Source of the DNA: Achromobacter pestifer
Lineage (GTDB): Bacteria; Pseudomonadota; Gammaproteobacteria; Burkholderiales; Burkholderiaceae_B
Reading direction: 5' to 3'
Assembly (NCBI RefSeq): GCF_013267355.1
Contig: NZ_CP053985.1
Span: forward strand, 3,162,001-3,226,000
DNA: 64,000 nt
Numbering within the stretch: the first letter of the stretch is position 1; every line of letters begins with the position of its first letter. Below, in pieces: positions 1-8,165 of the stretch. Below the pieces are notes generated by a model that was given only the letters and a program-made list of their open reading frames with translations, made no database searches and was not told the DNA's origin. The translations under genes and the position numbers were made by a program.

Positions 1-222
1 CGCATCCGCCGCGACAGGAAAGCCAGGGAAATCACGCGCCTGTCGGTGCTGCTGGGGGAGCGGCTCGGCCTGCGGGTGATTGCCGAAGGCATCGAAAGCG
101 CGCCGGACATCGCTTTGCTTCAATCCATGGGGTGTAGCCATGGGCAGGGCTATGTGCTGTCCCCGCCCATCGTGCTTTCCGAGTTTCTCGAAAATGAGCA
201 TGGCAGGCGCGCCAAGACCTGA
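1..222 (+). CDS. EAL-domain c-di-GMP phosphodiesterase, C-terminal end (partial)
   Basis: The frame is open from the window edge to the TGA at 220-222 and gives 73 residues. They include VIAEGIES, then L-Q-S-M-G-C, then HGQGYVLSPP. This is the end of an EAL domain: the glutamate of AEGIE and the loop before the last helix are typical of c-di-GMP phosphodiesterases. The usual QGY(Y/F) is preceded here by H. The N-terminal part, including the EAL motif itself, lies outside the window, so activity cannot be judged. About 90 bases without a clear promoter separate it from the response regulator. Confidence 0.85.
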   Translation, partial: RIRRDRKAREITRLSVLLGERLGLRVIAEGIESAPDIALLQSMGCSHGQGYVLSPPIVLSEFLENEHGRRAKT

Positions 223-311
223 TTCCTGTGAAAATACCAACTTCCAGGGATATGCGGTTACGCCCGGCTGAGACATAGTTCAGGCTGGGCAATTCCGCCC
301 GCTCTCATCCG

Positions 312-1022
312 ATGACCACCTACATGCTTGCTTCCGAGTCGACCCTGCCTGCCCCGGTGCTGCTGGTGGAGGACGAACCCCTGATCTGCCGCAGGCTGGA
401 GGGCCTGCTGCTGCAACTCGGGTATGCGCCAGAGGCGCTGGTGTTCGCCGCCACGCTGGCGCAGGCGCGCGAGCGGCTTGCCAACCAGCCGTTCGCGCTG
501 GCGCTGGTCGATCTGGGCTTGCCCGATGGCAACGGCACGGATCTGATCGCCGAGATGCATGCGGAAGATCCCAGCCTGGCGATCCTGGTGATTTCGGCCT
601 GGAGCACCGAGGACGCGATTCTCGCCGCCTTGCGCGCGGGCGCCACGGGCTATGTGCTCAAGGAGCGTGACGACCTGGAGGTGTCCTTGTCCATACGCAG
701 CGTGCTGCGGGGCGGGGCGCCAATCGATCCCTTCGTGGCCCGTCGCATCATCGAGGAGCTGCGTCCCAGGCGAGTCGAGCCGTCTGGCGCGGCGGCAGAC
801 GATCCGGGCGAGTCCGCTGAACCGGGCGAAACCCTGAGCCCGCGCGAAAGCCAGATCCTGCGCCTGGTCTCCGAGGGGCTGGGCAACCGCGAGATCGCCG
901 AGGAACTGCACCTGTCGCGCTACACCGTCGAATGCCACGTCAAGCACATCTACCGCAAGCTCGCCGTTTCTTCGCGGACCCGGGCTATACACGCGGCGCG
1001 CACGCGCGGCTTGCTCGATTGA
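312..1022 (+). CDS. NarL/LuxR-type response regulator
   Basis: A 236-residue DNA-binding response regulator. The receiver domain (about 14-130) has the acidic pair in LLVEDEP and the phospho-acceptor Asp67 in VDLGLPDGNG. The C-terminal LuxR-type helix-turn-helix (about 172-230) begins LSPRESQILRLVSEGL and continues NREIAEELHLS-RYTVECHVK. Its stop codon overlaps the start of the sensor kinase gene, so the two form a translationally coupled two-component system. A second in-frame ATG (residue 5) is possible. The target genes cannot be read from the sequence; members of this family often act on neighbouring or unlinked promoters. Confidence 0.93.
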   Translation: MTTYMLASESTLPAPVLLVEDEPLICRRLEGLLLQLGYAPEALVFAATLAQARERLANQPFALALVDLGLPDGNGTDLIAEMHAEDPSLAILVISAWSTEDAILAALRAGATGYVLKERDDLEVSLSIRSVLRGGAPIDPFVARRIIEELRPRRVEPSGAAADDPGESAEPGETLSPRESQILRLVSEGLGNREIAEELHLSRYTVECHVKHIYRKLAVSSRTRAIHAARTRGLLD

Positions 1023-2881
1023 AGTGGCTGGCCGTCCTGTGGCTGGCGCTGTGGCTGGCGCCGGCATGGGCCCAGGAGCCCGCTGCCGCCTGTACCGCGC
1101 AGGTGCTTTCCATCCAGGCCGCCCGGGGCGGCGACGACGGCGCGCGGCCCGAGTCGGCGCAATGGCAGACGGTCAAGCTGCCCGATGACTGGAGCGCCCG
1201 CTGGCCGGAATACAGCGGCACCGCCTGGTACCGGATCGGCTGGCGGCGCGATTGCGCCGCCGGGGGTTCCGGGCAGGTGGCGTTGGCGCTGGAATCCATC
1301 ATCATGGCGGGCGAGGTCTACATCAATGACGAACGCATCTGGAGCGATCTGCAACTGACCGAGCCGCTTTCGCGCAGCTGGAACATGCCGCGCTACTGGC
1401 TGATTCCCGACGCGCTGGTGCGTCCGGGCGAAAACACGCTGTGGATCCGGGTGGTCGGCGTGGCGGGGCAGTCGCCGGGCCTGGGGCCGGTCCATCTGGG
1501 CGGGCAATCGCCGGTATTGCAACAGTACGAAGACCTGTGGTGGCGCAATCGCACCCTGTTCACGCTCAACCTGATCGTTTCGGCCGTCATGGGCGGGCTG
1601 TGCTTCTGCATCTGGCTCATGCGCCGCGAGCAACGCACCTATGGCTGGTACGCGCTCATGGCCTTGTTCTGGGTGCTGTTCATCGCCAATGTGCTGATGA
1701 CCAGTCCCTGGCCGTTCCCGAACAGCGTGATGCTGGCCCGGGCCAACATCATGGTCCTGGTGTTGTACGTGGCGTGCTTTTGCATCTTTACGTGGCGCTT
1801 CGGCGGGCAGTCATTGCCGCGCATCGAAAAGGCGCTGTGGACGCTGGCCGCCGTATTGCTGGGGATCGAAGCCTTCACGCCGCAGGCGTATCTGGCCGAG
1901 GTGCAATTGACGGTCGTGCTGATTGTGTCGGCGATTTTCTTCGCCAATTGCCTGCAGTTCCAGGTGCATGCGTGGCGGACCCGCCGGCCGGAGCACGGCA
2001 TGCTGGCGGTGTGCCTGCTGATCTTTCTTGCCGCCAGCGTCCATGACCTGCTGCGGGTGTTGAAGCTCATCGACAGCCAGAGTGCCTATACGCCGTTCAC
2101 CAGCGTCGTGGTCACGCTGTGCATGTCCGCCGTGCTGGGGCTGCGCCATGCGCGCAGTGTGCGCCGCATCGAGCGTTTCAACCAGGAGCTGGCCGACGGC
2201 ATCGAGCAGGCGCGCACCGAACTTGCCACGACGCTGGAGCGCGAACATGGACTGGCGCTGACGAACGCCCGGCTGCAGGACAGGCTGCAGATCGCGCACG
2301 ATCTGCACGACGGGCTGGGCGGCTCCCTGGTGCGCATGATGGCCATGGTGGAGCAGGCCAGCGAACCCTTGCAGAGCCAGCAGTTCCTGTCGATGCTCAA
2401 GCTGCTGCGCGATGACCTGCGCCAGACCATAGACAGCGGCTCCAGCGCGGGCGTAAAGGTGCCGGCCACGCCGCGGGAATGGATCGCTCCCTTGCGCCAC
2501 CGCTTCATGCAGCTGTTCGACGAGCTGGACATCAGCGCCAGCTGGCGGGTTCCCGAGTTGTGGCGTACGCCGCCCAGCGCCTTGCAATGCATGGCGCTGA
2601 CGCGGCTGGTGGAGGAATCGCTGGTGAATGTGCTCAAGCACAGCCGCGCCCGGCGCGTGGAGCTGGTGCTGCGGCAGTCTGAATCCGACCGCCTGGAGCT
2701 GCGCATCGAGGATGACGGCGCTGGCTTTGACGTGGCCGCGGTGCTGCGCGCGGGCATCAGCGTGGGCATGCGCAGCATGCATACCCGCATCGCCAGGGTA
2801 GGGGGCGCGCTGGACGTGGCCTCGCGGCCGGGGCAGACCGTGCTGACGGCCACGCTGGAGCTGCGCGCGCCTCAGGCTTGA
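1019..2881 (+). CDS. Membrane sensor histidine kinase (HisKA_3 type) with extracytoplasmic sensor
   Basis: Partner kinase of the upstream regulator. I place the start at TTG 1019, which overlaps the preceding stop as TTGA. From there the protein (620 aa) opens with a clean signal peptide, KWLAVLWLALWLAPAWAQ; an upstream ATG at 932 would spoil it and overlap the regulator by 90 bases. A periplasmic beta-sandwich-like domain (about 25-170, with WYRIGWRR and GEVYINDERIW) resembles the DISM sensor module. Several hydrophobic segments (about 175-380), a coiled coil (about 385-420), the HisKA_3 box QIAHDLHDGLG with phospho-His430, and a HATPase_c domain (LRIEDDGAGFD) follow. The ligand is unknown. 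Confidence 0.88.
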   Translation: MKWLAVLWLALWLAPAWAQEPAAACTAQVLSIQAARGGDDGARPESAQWQTVKLPDDWSARWPEYSGTAWYRIGWRRDCAAGGSGQVALALESIIMAGEVYINDERIWSDLQLTEPLSRSWNMPRYWLIPDALVRPGENTLWIRVVGVAGQSPGLGPVHLGGQSPVLQQYEDLWWRNRTLFTLNLIVSAVMGGLCFCIWLMRREQRTYGWYALMALFWVLFIANVLMTSPWPFPNSVMLARANIMVLVLYVACFCIFTWRFGGQSLPRIEKALWTLAAVLLGIEAFTPQAYLAEVQLTVVLIVSAIFFANCLQFQVHAWRTRRPEHGMLAVCLLIFLAASVHDLLRVLKLIDSQSAYTPFTSVVVTLCMSAVLGLRHARSVRRIERFNQELADGIEQARTELATTLEREHGLALTNARLQDRLQIAHDLHDGLGGSLVRMMAMVEQASEPLQSQQFLSMLKLLRDDLRQTIDSGSSAGVKVPATPREWIAPLRHRFMQLFDELDISASWRVPELWRTPPSALQCMALTRLVEESLVNVLKHSRARRVELVLRQSESDRLELRIEDDGAGFDVAAVLRAGISVGMRSMHTRIARVGGALDVASRPGQTVLTATLELRAPQA

Positions 2882-2887
2882 GGCCCG

Positions 2888-3277
2888 CTATTGGGTGGTG
2901 TTTTCGTCGTCCACCGTCAGCCCGCCGCTTTTCATGATGCTCTGGGCGATCTCTTCGGCGGACTTGCCGGCAAAGCCATGTTCGCCCGCGGTGATGCGGA
3001 AGCTGTCGCCTTCCAGCGGGCTCCGCAGTGTGGCGGAGGACAACAGCACGCCGCCCGAACGCAGCTGGATGCGCTTGCCCACGCGGTCGCGCGTGAAGTC
3101 GGCCAGGGCCTGGCGGCTTTCCGGTTTCAGCTCGACATCCACTGTCCTGGCTGAGGTCTGCGGGTCGGCCCCGGCGGTGGCCCGCGCCACCTGCAGCACG
3201 ACGGTTTCGGCATAGGCCGCGCAGGGCAGCAAGGCGGCAAGCGCGGCCGCGCGGGCGAGTTGTCTCATTGATGGCAT
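2888..3277 (-). CDS. Secreted protein resembling the SecD P1 head domain
   Basis: A 129-residue exported protein. The start at 3277 is chosen because GAAGGAG lies 6 bases upstream and the protein then opens with a signal peptide (RQLARAAALAALLPCAAYA). The mature part has VDVELKPESRQALADFTRD, then VGKRIQLRSGGVLLS, then RSPLEGDSFRI. This order resembles the periplasmic P1 head of SecD (where E-L-x-P-E-G, T-x-x-x-V-G-K-R and the G-G repeat recur), but no membrane segments follow, so it is not a SecD subunit. Role unknown; a stand-alone periplasmic chaperone-like domain is possible. It converges on the kinase gene with a 6-base gap. Confidence 0.72.
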   Translation of the reverse strand: MPSMRQLARAAALAALLPCAAYAETVVLQVARATAGADPQTSARTVDVELKPESRQALADFTRDRVGKRIQLRSGGVLLSSATLRSPLEGDSFRITAGEHGFAGKSAEEIAQSIMKSGGLTVDDENTTQ

Positions 3278-3304
3278 GGCAGGCTCCTTCTGATGGACAT
3301 CCTG

Positions 3305-3345
3305 GCCCGAGCCCATCCGAGGGCTCGGGCGGTTCCTACATCCTA
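3305..3345 (-). promoter_or_regulatory. 5'-UTR hairpin and possible -10 for the SecD-P1-like gene
   Basis: A perfect 10-bp inverted repeat, GCCCGAGCCC at 3305-3314 and GGGCTCGGGC at 3321-3330, has a 6-base loop. On the minus strand it lies 28 bases upstream of the start codon at 3277. A TAGGAT hexamer at 3340-3345 (minus strand) could be a -10 box and would put the hairpin at the very 5' end of the mRNA. No convincing -35 was seen. It is not followed by a T-run, so it is not a simple terminator. Confidence 0.4.
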
Positions 3346-3477
3346 GCGTATGCCGCGTGGCGCGATGCGAGGCCGAGGCAATTGGGGCAAGCGCGCGTTC
3401 GCAATGAGCGCTATGCTTCGCGGCGCGAAGTTCAGCGCGGCAACGGCCGTCGCAATCCATTCAAAGAGAGTCGAAAC

Positions 3478-3960
3478 ATGTCGAACATCACCCCCGGCGC
3501 CACGCCCCTTGCCGCGCTCTACCAACATGTGGTTCAGGAAGAACTGGGCCTGGTTGCCCGGATCGATGAAGAGGGCGATGTCCTGTTCCGCCATCCCGAG
3601 CTGGGCACCCTGTATTTCAGCCTGAGCGCCGACGATCCCGAGTTCCTGCGCCTGGTCTATCCGTCCTTCGTCGATGCGGCCGATATAGGCCTGGGCCGCG
3701 CCGAGCTGCTGGAGATCATCAATACGGTCAACAACCGCTGCAAGGCGGTGAAGCTGTACATCACGCAGGGCAGTGGAGACCCGGTCACGAACCGCGTCTC
3801 GGCCGCGATCGAGAGCTTTGTGGCCGCGCCGGACGCGTTGCCCTCGGAAGCCTTGCTGCGCGGCATCGTCGCGCGTTGCCTGTCGGCGATCCGCCATAGC
3901 GCCGCCGAGGTGCTGAGGGAAGCCGGCGTGCTGAAGCCGGCGGACGAAAGCGCACACTGA
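3478..3960 (+). CDS. YbjN-like / type III chaperone-fold protein
   Basis: A 160-residue soluble protein with no signal peptide. The start at 3478 follows AAAGAGAG and gives the N-terminus MSNITPGATPLAAL. The body (ARIDEEGDVLFRHPELGTLYF ... DDPEFLRLVYPSF ... NTVNNRCKAVKLYI) has the two-layer pattern of the YbjN family, whose fold matches type III secretion chaperones. In YbjN proteins the central N-x-x-N-x-x-x-x-x-K helix is common. A regulatory or chaperone role is family knowledge only; no secretion genes are nearby. It diverges from the SecD-P1-like gene across 200 bases. Confidence 0.6.
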   Translation: MSNITPGATPLAALYQHVVQEELGLVARIDEEGDVLFRHPELGTLYFSLSADDPEFLRLVYPSFVDAADIGLGRAELLEIINTVNNRCKAVKLYITQGSGDPVTNRVSAAIESFVAAPDALPSEALLRGIVARCLSAIRHSAAEVLREAGVLKPADESAH

Positions 3961-4010
3961 TATTGCGTAATGATCCCGGATCAAGACCGGGTTCCACGAA
4001 GGAGAGTCCC

Positions 4011-4457
4011 ATGGCGGTGCGAGAAATTTGGTTTGCGGCCTGCTTGTTGTTGAGCGGCGTTGCCCATGCGGGATCGGCGCCCGCCGAACTGAACTGCGTA
4101 TCCGAAAGCGGCAAGGTCAAACTGGCAGGCGCGATCCCATCACCATCGTCCGAGGAAATGCAGCTGAAGCTGAGCTACGCGGACGGCAGCCTGACGTTCG
4201 ACTCGAATGCGAACCAGAGTTTCCTGGTGGCGGACTTTCCGCAGTCCGTATTCACGCTGGTGGTGGCGGCCCAGGACCAGCCGCTTACGCTGTACGCCAT
4301 GCCGTCCAGCATGACGGTGAAGCGGCAAGACAACGGCGACGACGCCGGCAAGTTCCAGGCCAAGCTGTTGGCTCCACGCCCGTCCAGCGTATCGGGAGTG
4401 CAGGGCAATACCCCGTTGAAGGCCACCTTGAACTGCGCGTATCGATACTCGCTGTAA
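4011..4457 (+). CDS. Small exported protein of unknown function
   Basis: A 148-residue protein with a signal peptide (REIWFAACLLLSGVAHAGS). The start at 4011 is set by GAAGGAGAG five bases upstream. The mature part has two cysteines, one near each end (LNCVSES and LNCAYRY), which could form a disulfide, and is rich in beta-strand-like segments. I do not recognise the family. An imperfect inverted repeat (CCCGG at 3975-3979, CCGGG at 3987-3991) sits just upstream in the 50-base gap after the YbjN-like gene. A strong terminator follows. Confidence 0.68.
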   Translation: MAVREIWFAACLLLSGVAHAGSAPAELNCVSESGKVKLAGAIPSPSSEEMQLKLSYADGSLTFDSNANQSFLVADFPQSVFTLVVAAQDQPLTLYAMPSSMTVKRQDNGDDAGKFQAKLLAPRPSSVSGVQGNTPLKATLNCAYRYSL

Positions 4458-4487
4458 GGCTGGCGAGGCTGGGCGCCGCCTAATCCG

Positions 4488-4532
4488 GCCCCTTTTTTCA
4501 GATGATTCGGCATCTGAAAAAAGGGGCTTTTT
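4488..4532 (+). terminator. Strong intrinsic terminator
   Basis: A 17-bp perfect stem runs from 4488-4504 (GCCCCTTTTTTCAGATG) to its complement at 4511-4527. The loop is ATTCGG, and TTTTT follows at 4528-4532. It closes the small exported protein gene and shields the receptor promoter downstream. The T-run in the left arm makes it A-tailed in the other direction too, so it could act on both strands. Confidence 0.92.
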
Positions 4533-4683
4533 CAATGCATAAAGCATGCGGATACCGACTGAAGCCTGCATGCTGCGAGCAGATTGGTGCACTCAAGTTG
4601 TTGTTATTGCGCCGCACTTAGGCCTGTTTTTCCTATCGAATTTCACAAAATTGACAGTTTTCTGAATAAAAACTGACTATTTT
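4533..4683. other. Gene-free AT-rich leader region with repeats
   Basis: No gene is seen between the terminator and the receptor promoter. The segment is much more AT-rich than its surroundings. It contains a 7-bp inverted repeat, CAGTTTT at 4655-4661 and AAAACTG at 4669-4675. It also holds the first copy of a direct repeat TTTT(C/T)TGAAT (4658-4667; second copy 4680-4689, 22 bp on). The second copy overlaps the proposed -35, as expected for an activator site. Confidence 0.5.
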
Positions 4684-4716
4684 TTGAATGTAAAAATAGG
4701 AATGAATATCATTGGC
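4684..4716 (+). promoter_or_regulatory. Fur-box promoter of the TonB siderophore receptor
   Basis: TTGAAT (4684-4689) and TATCAT (4707-4712) are spaced 17 bp and fit a sigma-70 promoter. The -10 lies inside AATGAATATCATT (4701-4713), which matches the core of the Fur consensus AATGATAATCATT at 11 of 13 positions. The full 19-bp site would be 4698-4716. The position predicts repression by Fe-Fur when iron is plentiful. Confidence 0.75.
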
Positions 4717-4781
4717 ACTCTTAAAAAAACCAGACCGCGCTGATAGCGCAGCCGCCGCGGGGCGGTTTCCGACAGAGTCCA

Positions 4782-7037
4782 ATGAACAAAGCAGATACAT
4801 CGACGGCCCATGCCAAGGCCGGTGGGAATACTTCGGCCTCCATTTATGCAGCGGTGTGCGGCGCGCTGATGTCGCCGGGCCTGGCCCTGGCCCAAGGCAG
4901 CGTGGCGCCAGGCGCCGTGCACGAACTGTCACCCGTGCGCGTGCAGGGGCAGGCGGTCAGCGATGGCTACGAAGCCAACATCGCCTCCTCCCCCAAGATG
5001 ACGGCCCCCTTGCTGGACACGCCGCGTTCGGTCACGGTGATTACCGAACAGCTGATGCGCGACCGCGCGGCCACCTCGCTGATGGACGTGCTGCGTACCG
5101 CGCCGGGCATCACCTTTGGCGCTGGCGAGGGTGGCACGCCCACTGGCGACCGGCCTTTCGTGCGCGGCTACGAGGCCAGCACCGACATGATGGTCGACGG
5201 CATGCGCGACCTGGGCCGCTTCTCGCACGAGACCTTCAACCTGGAGTCGGTCGAGATCCTGAAGGGGCCGAGTTCCGCGTATTCCGGCCGCGGGTCGACC
5301 GGCGGCAGCATCAACCTGGTCAGCAAGAGCCCCAAGCTGGAGAACTTCGCGGAAGGCACGGTCGGCGTGGGCACCGACGACAACTGGCGCCTGACCGGCG
5401 ACGGCAACTGGGCACTGGGCGAAAGCTCGGCATTCCGCCTGAACTTCATGAAGCAGGGCGGCGACATCCCGGGCCGCGACCACGTCGAGACCGACCGCTG
5501 GGGCGTGGCGCCCTCGTTCTCCTGGGGCCTGGGCACGCCCACGCAAGTCACGCTCAGCTACTACCACCTGCAGAACGACGACACGCCCGACCTGGGTATT
5601 CCGTTCAAGAACGAATCGCGCCCTGGCCGCGTCACGCCGCCCAAGGTGGACCGCGACAACTACTATGGCCTGATCGGCCGCGACTACCGCAAGAACCAGG
5701 CCGACATGACCACCCTGATGGTCGAGCACAAGTTCAGCGACAAGCTGAAGCTGCGCAACGGCACGCGCTATAACGAGTCCACCAACGAATACGTGATGAC
5801 GCGCCCTTCCTTCGACAATTGCGCGGCGCGCGTGGGCGGCAGGCCCAATCCCGCCTATGGCGTGGCGCCGTGCTCGAACGAGGCGGAAGGCGTGAAGATG
5901 AGCAAGGCGCTGCGCAGCCTGAACCAGACCAACCGGTCCTTCATCAACCAGACCGACATGTTCGGCGAATTCACCGCCGGCGGGCTGCGCCACAGCTACG
6001 TGGCCGGCCTGGAGTTCAGCACCGAGACGATCAGCAAGCGCGACGGCGTGCCGTCGGGCGGCTTCGACAAGACCCTGGTGGATGACCTGTACAACCCGAA
6101 TCCCCGGCAGCCCTATACCGGCAGCCTGAGCTGGGGCCCGCGCTACGACGCCGCCAAGACCATCACGCGCGCGGCCTACGTGTTCGACACGGTCAAGTTC
6201 AGCGAGCAATGGGAAGCCAACGCCGGCCTGCGCTACGACAACTACCGCGTGACCAGCGGCAACGTCGAGCGCACCGACAATATGTGGAACTACCAGCTGG
6301 GCCTGGTCTACAAGCCCGCGCCCAACGGCAGCATCTACGTGTCCTACGGCACCTCGTCCAACCCGTCCGGCGAAACGGCGGGCCAGTCTGGCGGCGCGGA
6401 CGGCGCGGCAGGCGGCCGCCTGACCGCGGGCACCGCGGCCTTGGCGCCCGAGAAGAGCCGCAGCATCGAGCTGGGCACCAAGTGGGACGTGTTCGACGAA
6501 CGCCTGTCGCTGACGGCGGCGGTGTTCGAAACCCGCAAGACCGACGCGCGCAGCTCCGATCCCATCACCGGCGACGTGACGCTGGCCGGCAGCAACCGCG
6601 TGCGCGGCATCGAGCTGGGAGTGGCCGGTTCGATCACGCCCAAGTGGCAGGTCTGGGGCGGCTACAGCTACATGGACCCGAAGGTCACCAGCTACCAGAG
6701 CGGCGGCACCGACTACAGCGGCAATCAGATGAAGTTCATCGCCCGCCAGAGCGCGAGCCTGTGGACGACCTACAAGTTCCTGCCCGAACTGACGGTGGGC
6801 GCCGGCGCCACCTACACGGGCAAGCGCTATGTGGATGACGCCAATATCTACCAGCTGCCTTCCTACTGGCGCTACGACGCGATGGCTGCCTATCAGTTCA
6901 ACAAGAACTTCGGCCTGCAACTGAACCTGAACAACCTGACCGACGAGACCATCTACGAGGCTTCGCACGTGGGCTTGTTCAGCTACGTGGCGCCGGGCCG
7001 TTCGGCGATGCTGACCGCCACGTTCCGGTACAACTGA
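4782..7037 (+). CDS. TonB-dependent ferric siderophore receptor (Fiu/BfrD-like)
   Basis: A 751-residue outer-membrane receptor. The signal peptide ends near ALAQG (about residue 39). A plug domain (about 60-180) has LDTPRSVTVITEQLM and RGYEASTDMMVDGMRD, then ESVEILKGPSSAYSGRGSTGG, the usual plug signature of catecholate-type receptors. The beta-barrel follows and ends in an aromatic-rich strand with terminal TFRYN. The TonB-box region is probably LSPVRVQG. It should import a ferric catecholate or related exogenous siderophore using TonB-ExbBD energy. The exact ligand is unknown; the Fiu, BfrD and BfrE subfamily is the closest I can name. The Fur-box promoter upstream supports iron control. 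Confidence 0.9.
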   Translation: MNKADTSTAHAKAGGNTSASIYAAVCGALMSPGLALAQGSVAPGAVHELSPVRVQGQAVSDGYEANIASSPKMTAPLLDTPRSVTVITEQLMRDRAATSLMDVLRTAPGITFGAGEGGTPTGDRPFVRGYEASTDMMVDGMRDLGRFSHETFNLESVEILKGPSSAYSGRGSTGGSINLVSKSPKLENFAEGTVGVGTDDNWRLTGDGNWALGESSAFRLNFMKQGGDIPGRDHVETDRWGVAPSFSWGLGTPTQVTLSYYHLQNDDTPDLGIPFKNESRPGRVTPPKVDRDNYYGLIGRDYRKNQADMTTLMVEHKFSDKLKLRNGTRYNESTNEYVMTRPSFDNCAARVGGRPNPAYGVAPCSNEAEGVKMSKALRSLNQTNRSFINQTDMFGEFTAGGLRHSYVAGLEFSTETISKRDGVPSGGFDKTLVDDLYNPNPRQPYTGSLSWGPRYDAAKTITRAAYVFDTVKFSEQWEANAGLRYDNYRVTSGNVERTDNMWNYQLGLVYKPAPNGSIYVSYGTSSNPSGETAGQSGGADGAAGGRLTAGTAALAPEKSRSIELGTKWDVFDERLSLTAAVFETRKTDARSSDPITGDVTLAGSNRVRGIELGVAGSITPKWQVWGGYSYMDPKVTSYQSGGTDYSGNQMKFIARQSASLWTTYKFLPELTVGAGATYTGKRYVDDANIYQLPSYWRYDAMAAYQFNKNFGLQLNLNNLTDETIYEASHVGLFSYVAPGRSAMLTATFRYN

Positions 7038-7045
7038 CGCGGATC

Positions 7046-7075
7046 GCGCCAGCCTCGCTCTTGCGGGGCTGGCGC
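7046..7075. terminator. Possible bidirectional terminator hairpin
   Basis: GCGCCAGCC at 7046-7054 pairs with GGCTGGCGC at 7067-7075 in the 52-base gap between two convergent genes. No T-run follows on either strand, so it may act as a rho-assisted or weak terminator. Confidence 0.45.
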
Positions 7076-7089
7076 TCCGGATTCACGCG

Positions 7090-8109
7090 TCAGTCGATGC
7101 GCGCGCCGGAGATCTTGACGGCTTCGGCCCACTTCGCGATTTCCTGCTGCACGAAGGCCTGGAACTGTTCCGGCGTGGACGGCGTGAACTCGCTGCCGGA
7201 AGCGACGATCTTCTCCTTGGTCTTCGGATCGGCCATGACTTCGCGCATGTCCGCCGAGATTTTCTCCACCAGCGGCTTGGGCGTTCCCTTGGGTGCGAAG
7301 AAACCTGACCAGGGCGGCGCGGCATAGCCCGCGAAACCTTGTTCGGCCACCGTGGGATAGTCGGGCGCGCTGGCGAAGCGTTCGCCCGTGGTCAGGGCCA
7401 CGATCTTCAATTTTCCGCTCTTGGCATAAGCCTGCACGGCGGGCAGGCCGGTAATACCCACCTGGATCTGGCCGCCCAGCAGGTCGGTCACCATCGGCGA
7501 GCTGCCACGGTAAGGAATGTGCGAGATCTCGAACTTGCCCCGGTTCTTGATCAGTTCCATGCCCAGGTGCGACGCCGTGCCGTTGCCGTCCGAGCCGTAG
7601 GAGTAGTGCGCGTCGGGCTTCTTCAGCAGGGCGATGAGTTCCTGCAGATTGTTGGCCGGCACGTCGTTGTTGACGATGATGGCGTTGGGATACAGCGTGG
7701 CTTGCGTGATGGCCTCGAAATCCTTGACCGGGTCATAGCGCATGTTCTTGTAGAGCGAGGTGTTGATGCCGTGCGAGCCGGTCACGCCCAGCACCAGGGT
7801 GTAGCCGTCGGGCGCGGCGCGTGCCACATACTCCGAACCGACGTTGCCGCCCGCGCCGGGTTTGTTTTCCACCACGACCGGTTGCCCCCACTTCTTGGAG
7901 AGTCCTTCCGCCACCAGGCGCGCGGTGATGTCGGTGGCGCCGCCGGCCGGGAAGGGCACGACGATGGTGACTGCGCGCGTGGGGAAATTGTCCGTGCCCT
8001 GCGCGAAGGCGGGAGCGGCGGCCAGCCCGATGGCGCCGGCGAGCAGTGCCAGCATGGTGCGGCGGGTGGTTGGCCGCGAGTGAGTTGCGGAGATAGTCGA
8101 GTACTTCAT
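7090..8109 (-). CDS. Bug family (TctC-like) periplasmic solute-binding receptor
   Basis: A 339-residue exported receptor. The signal peptide is long (about 36 residues) with TRRTMLALLAGAIGLAAAPAFAQ; the RR pair also allows Tat export. The mature part shows the family hallmarks FPTRAVTIVVPFPAGGATD, VVENKPGAGGN and AAPDGYTLVLG, which bind carboxylates through main-chain loops. Bug receptors serve tripartite tricarboxylate transporters or signal to sensors. No TctA/TctB genes are nearby. It is the last gene of a leftward group (GntR, lyase-family enzyme, two SDRs), which suggests that it binds the substrate of that cluster, probably an organic acid. Confidence 0.93.
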   Translation of the reverse strand: MKYSTISATHSRPTTRRTMLALLAGAIGLAAAPAFAQGTDNFPTRAVTIVVPFPAGGATDITARLVAEGLSKKWGQPVVVENKPGAGGNVGSEYVARAAPDGYTLVLGVTGSHGINTSLYKNMRYDPVKDFEAITQATLYPNAIIVNNDVPANNLQELIALLKKPDAHYSYGSDGNGTASHLGMELIKNRGKFEISHIPYRGSSPMVTDLLGGQIQVGITGLPAVQAYAKSGKLKIVALTTGERFASAPDYPTVAEQGFAGYAAPPWSGFFAPKGTPKPLVEKISADMREVMADPKTKEKIVASGSEFTPSTPEQFQAFVQQEIAKWAEAVKISGARID

Positions 8110-8165
8110 GATTCAAGCCCCTTGTAGTGTGATGTAAGCCTTGCGTGAAGTTGGCGGCGGCTGCG

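Noticed and set aside
262..290. Imperfect hairpin in the 89-base gap before the response regulator (GCCCGGCTGA ... TCAGGCTGGGC)
   Set aside because: The arms pair incompletely and no T-run follows, so neither terminator nor regulatory role is supported.
932..1018. Upstream ATG for the sensor kinase
   Set aside because: It would overlap the regulator gene by 90 bases and destroy the signal peptide; TTG 1019 fits better.
4651..4679. TTGACA at 4651-4656 as the -35 of the receptor promoter
   Set aside because: The base at 17 bases gives only TGACTA. The TTGAAT/TATCAT pair fits better and puts the -10 in the Fur box. A minor second promoter cannot be excluded.
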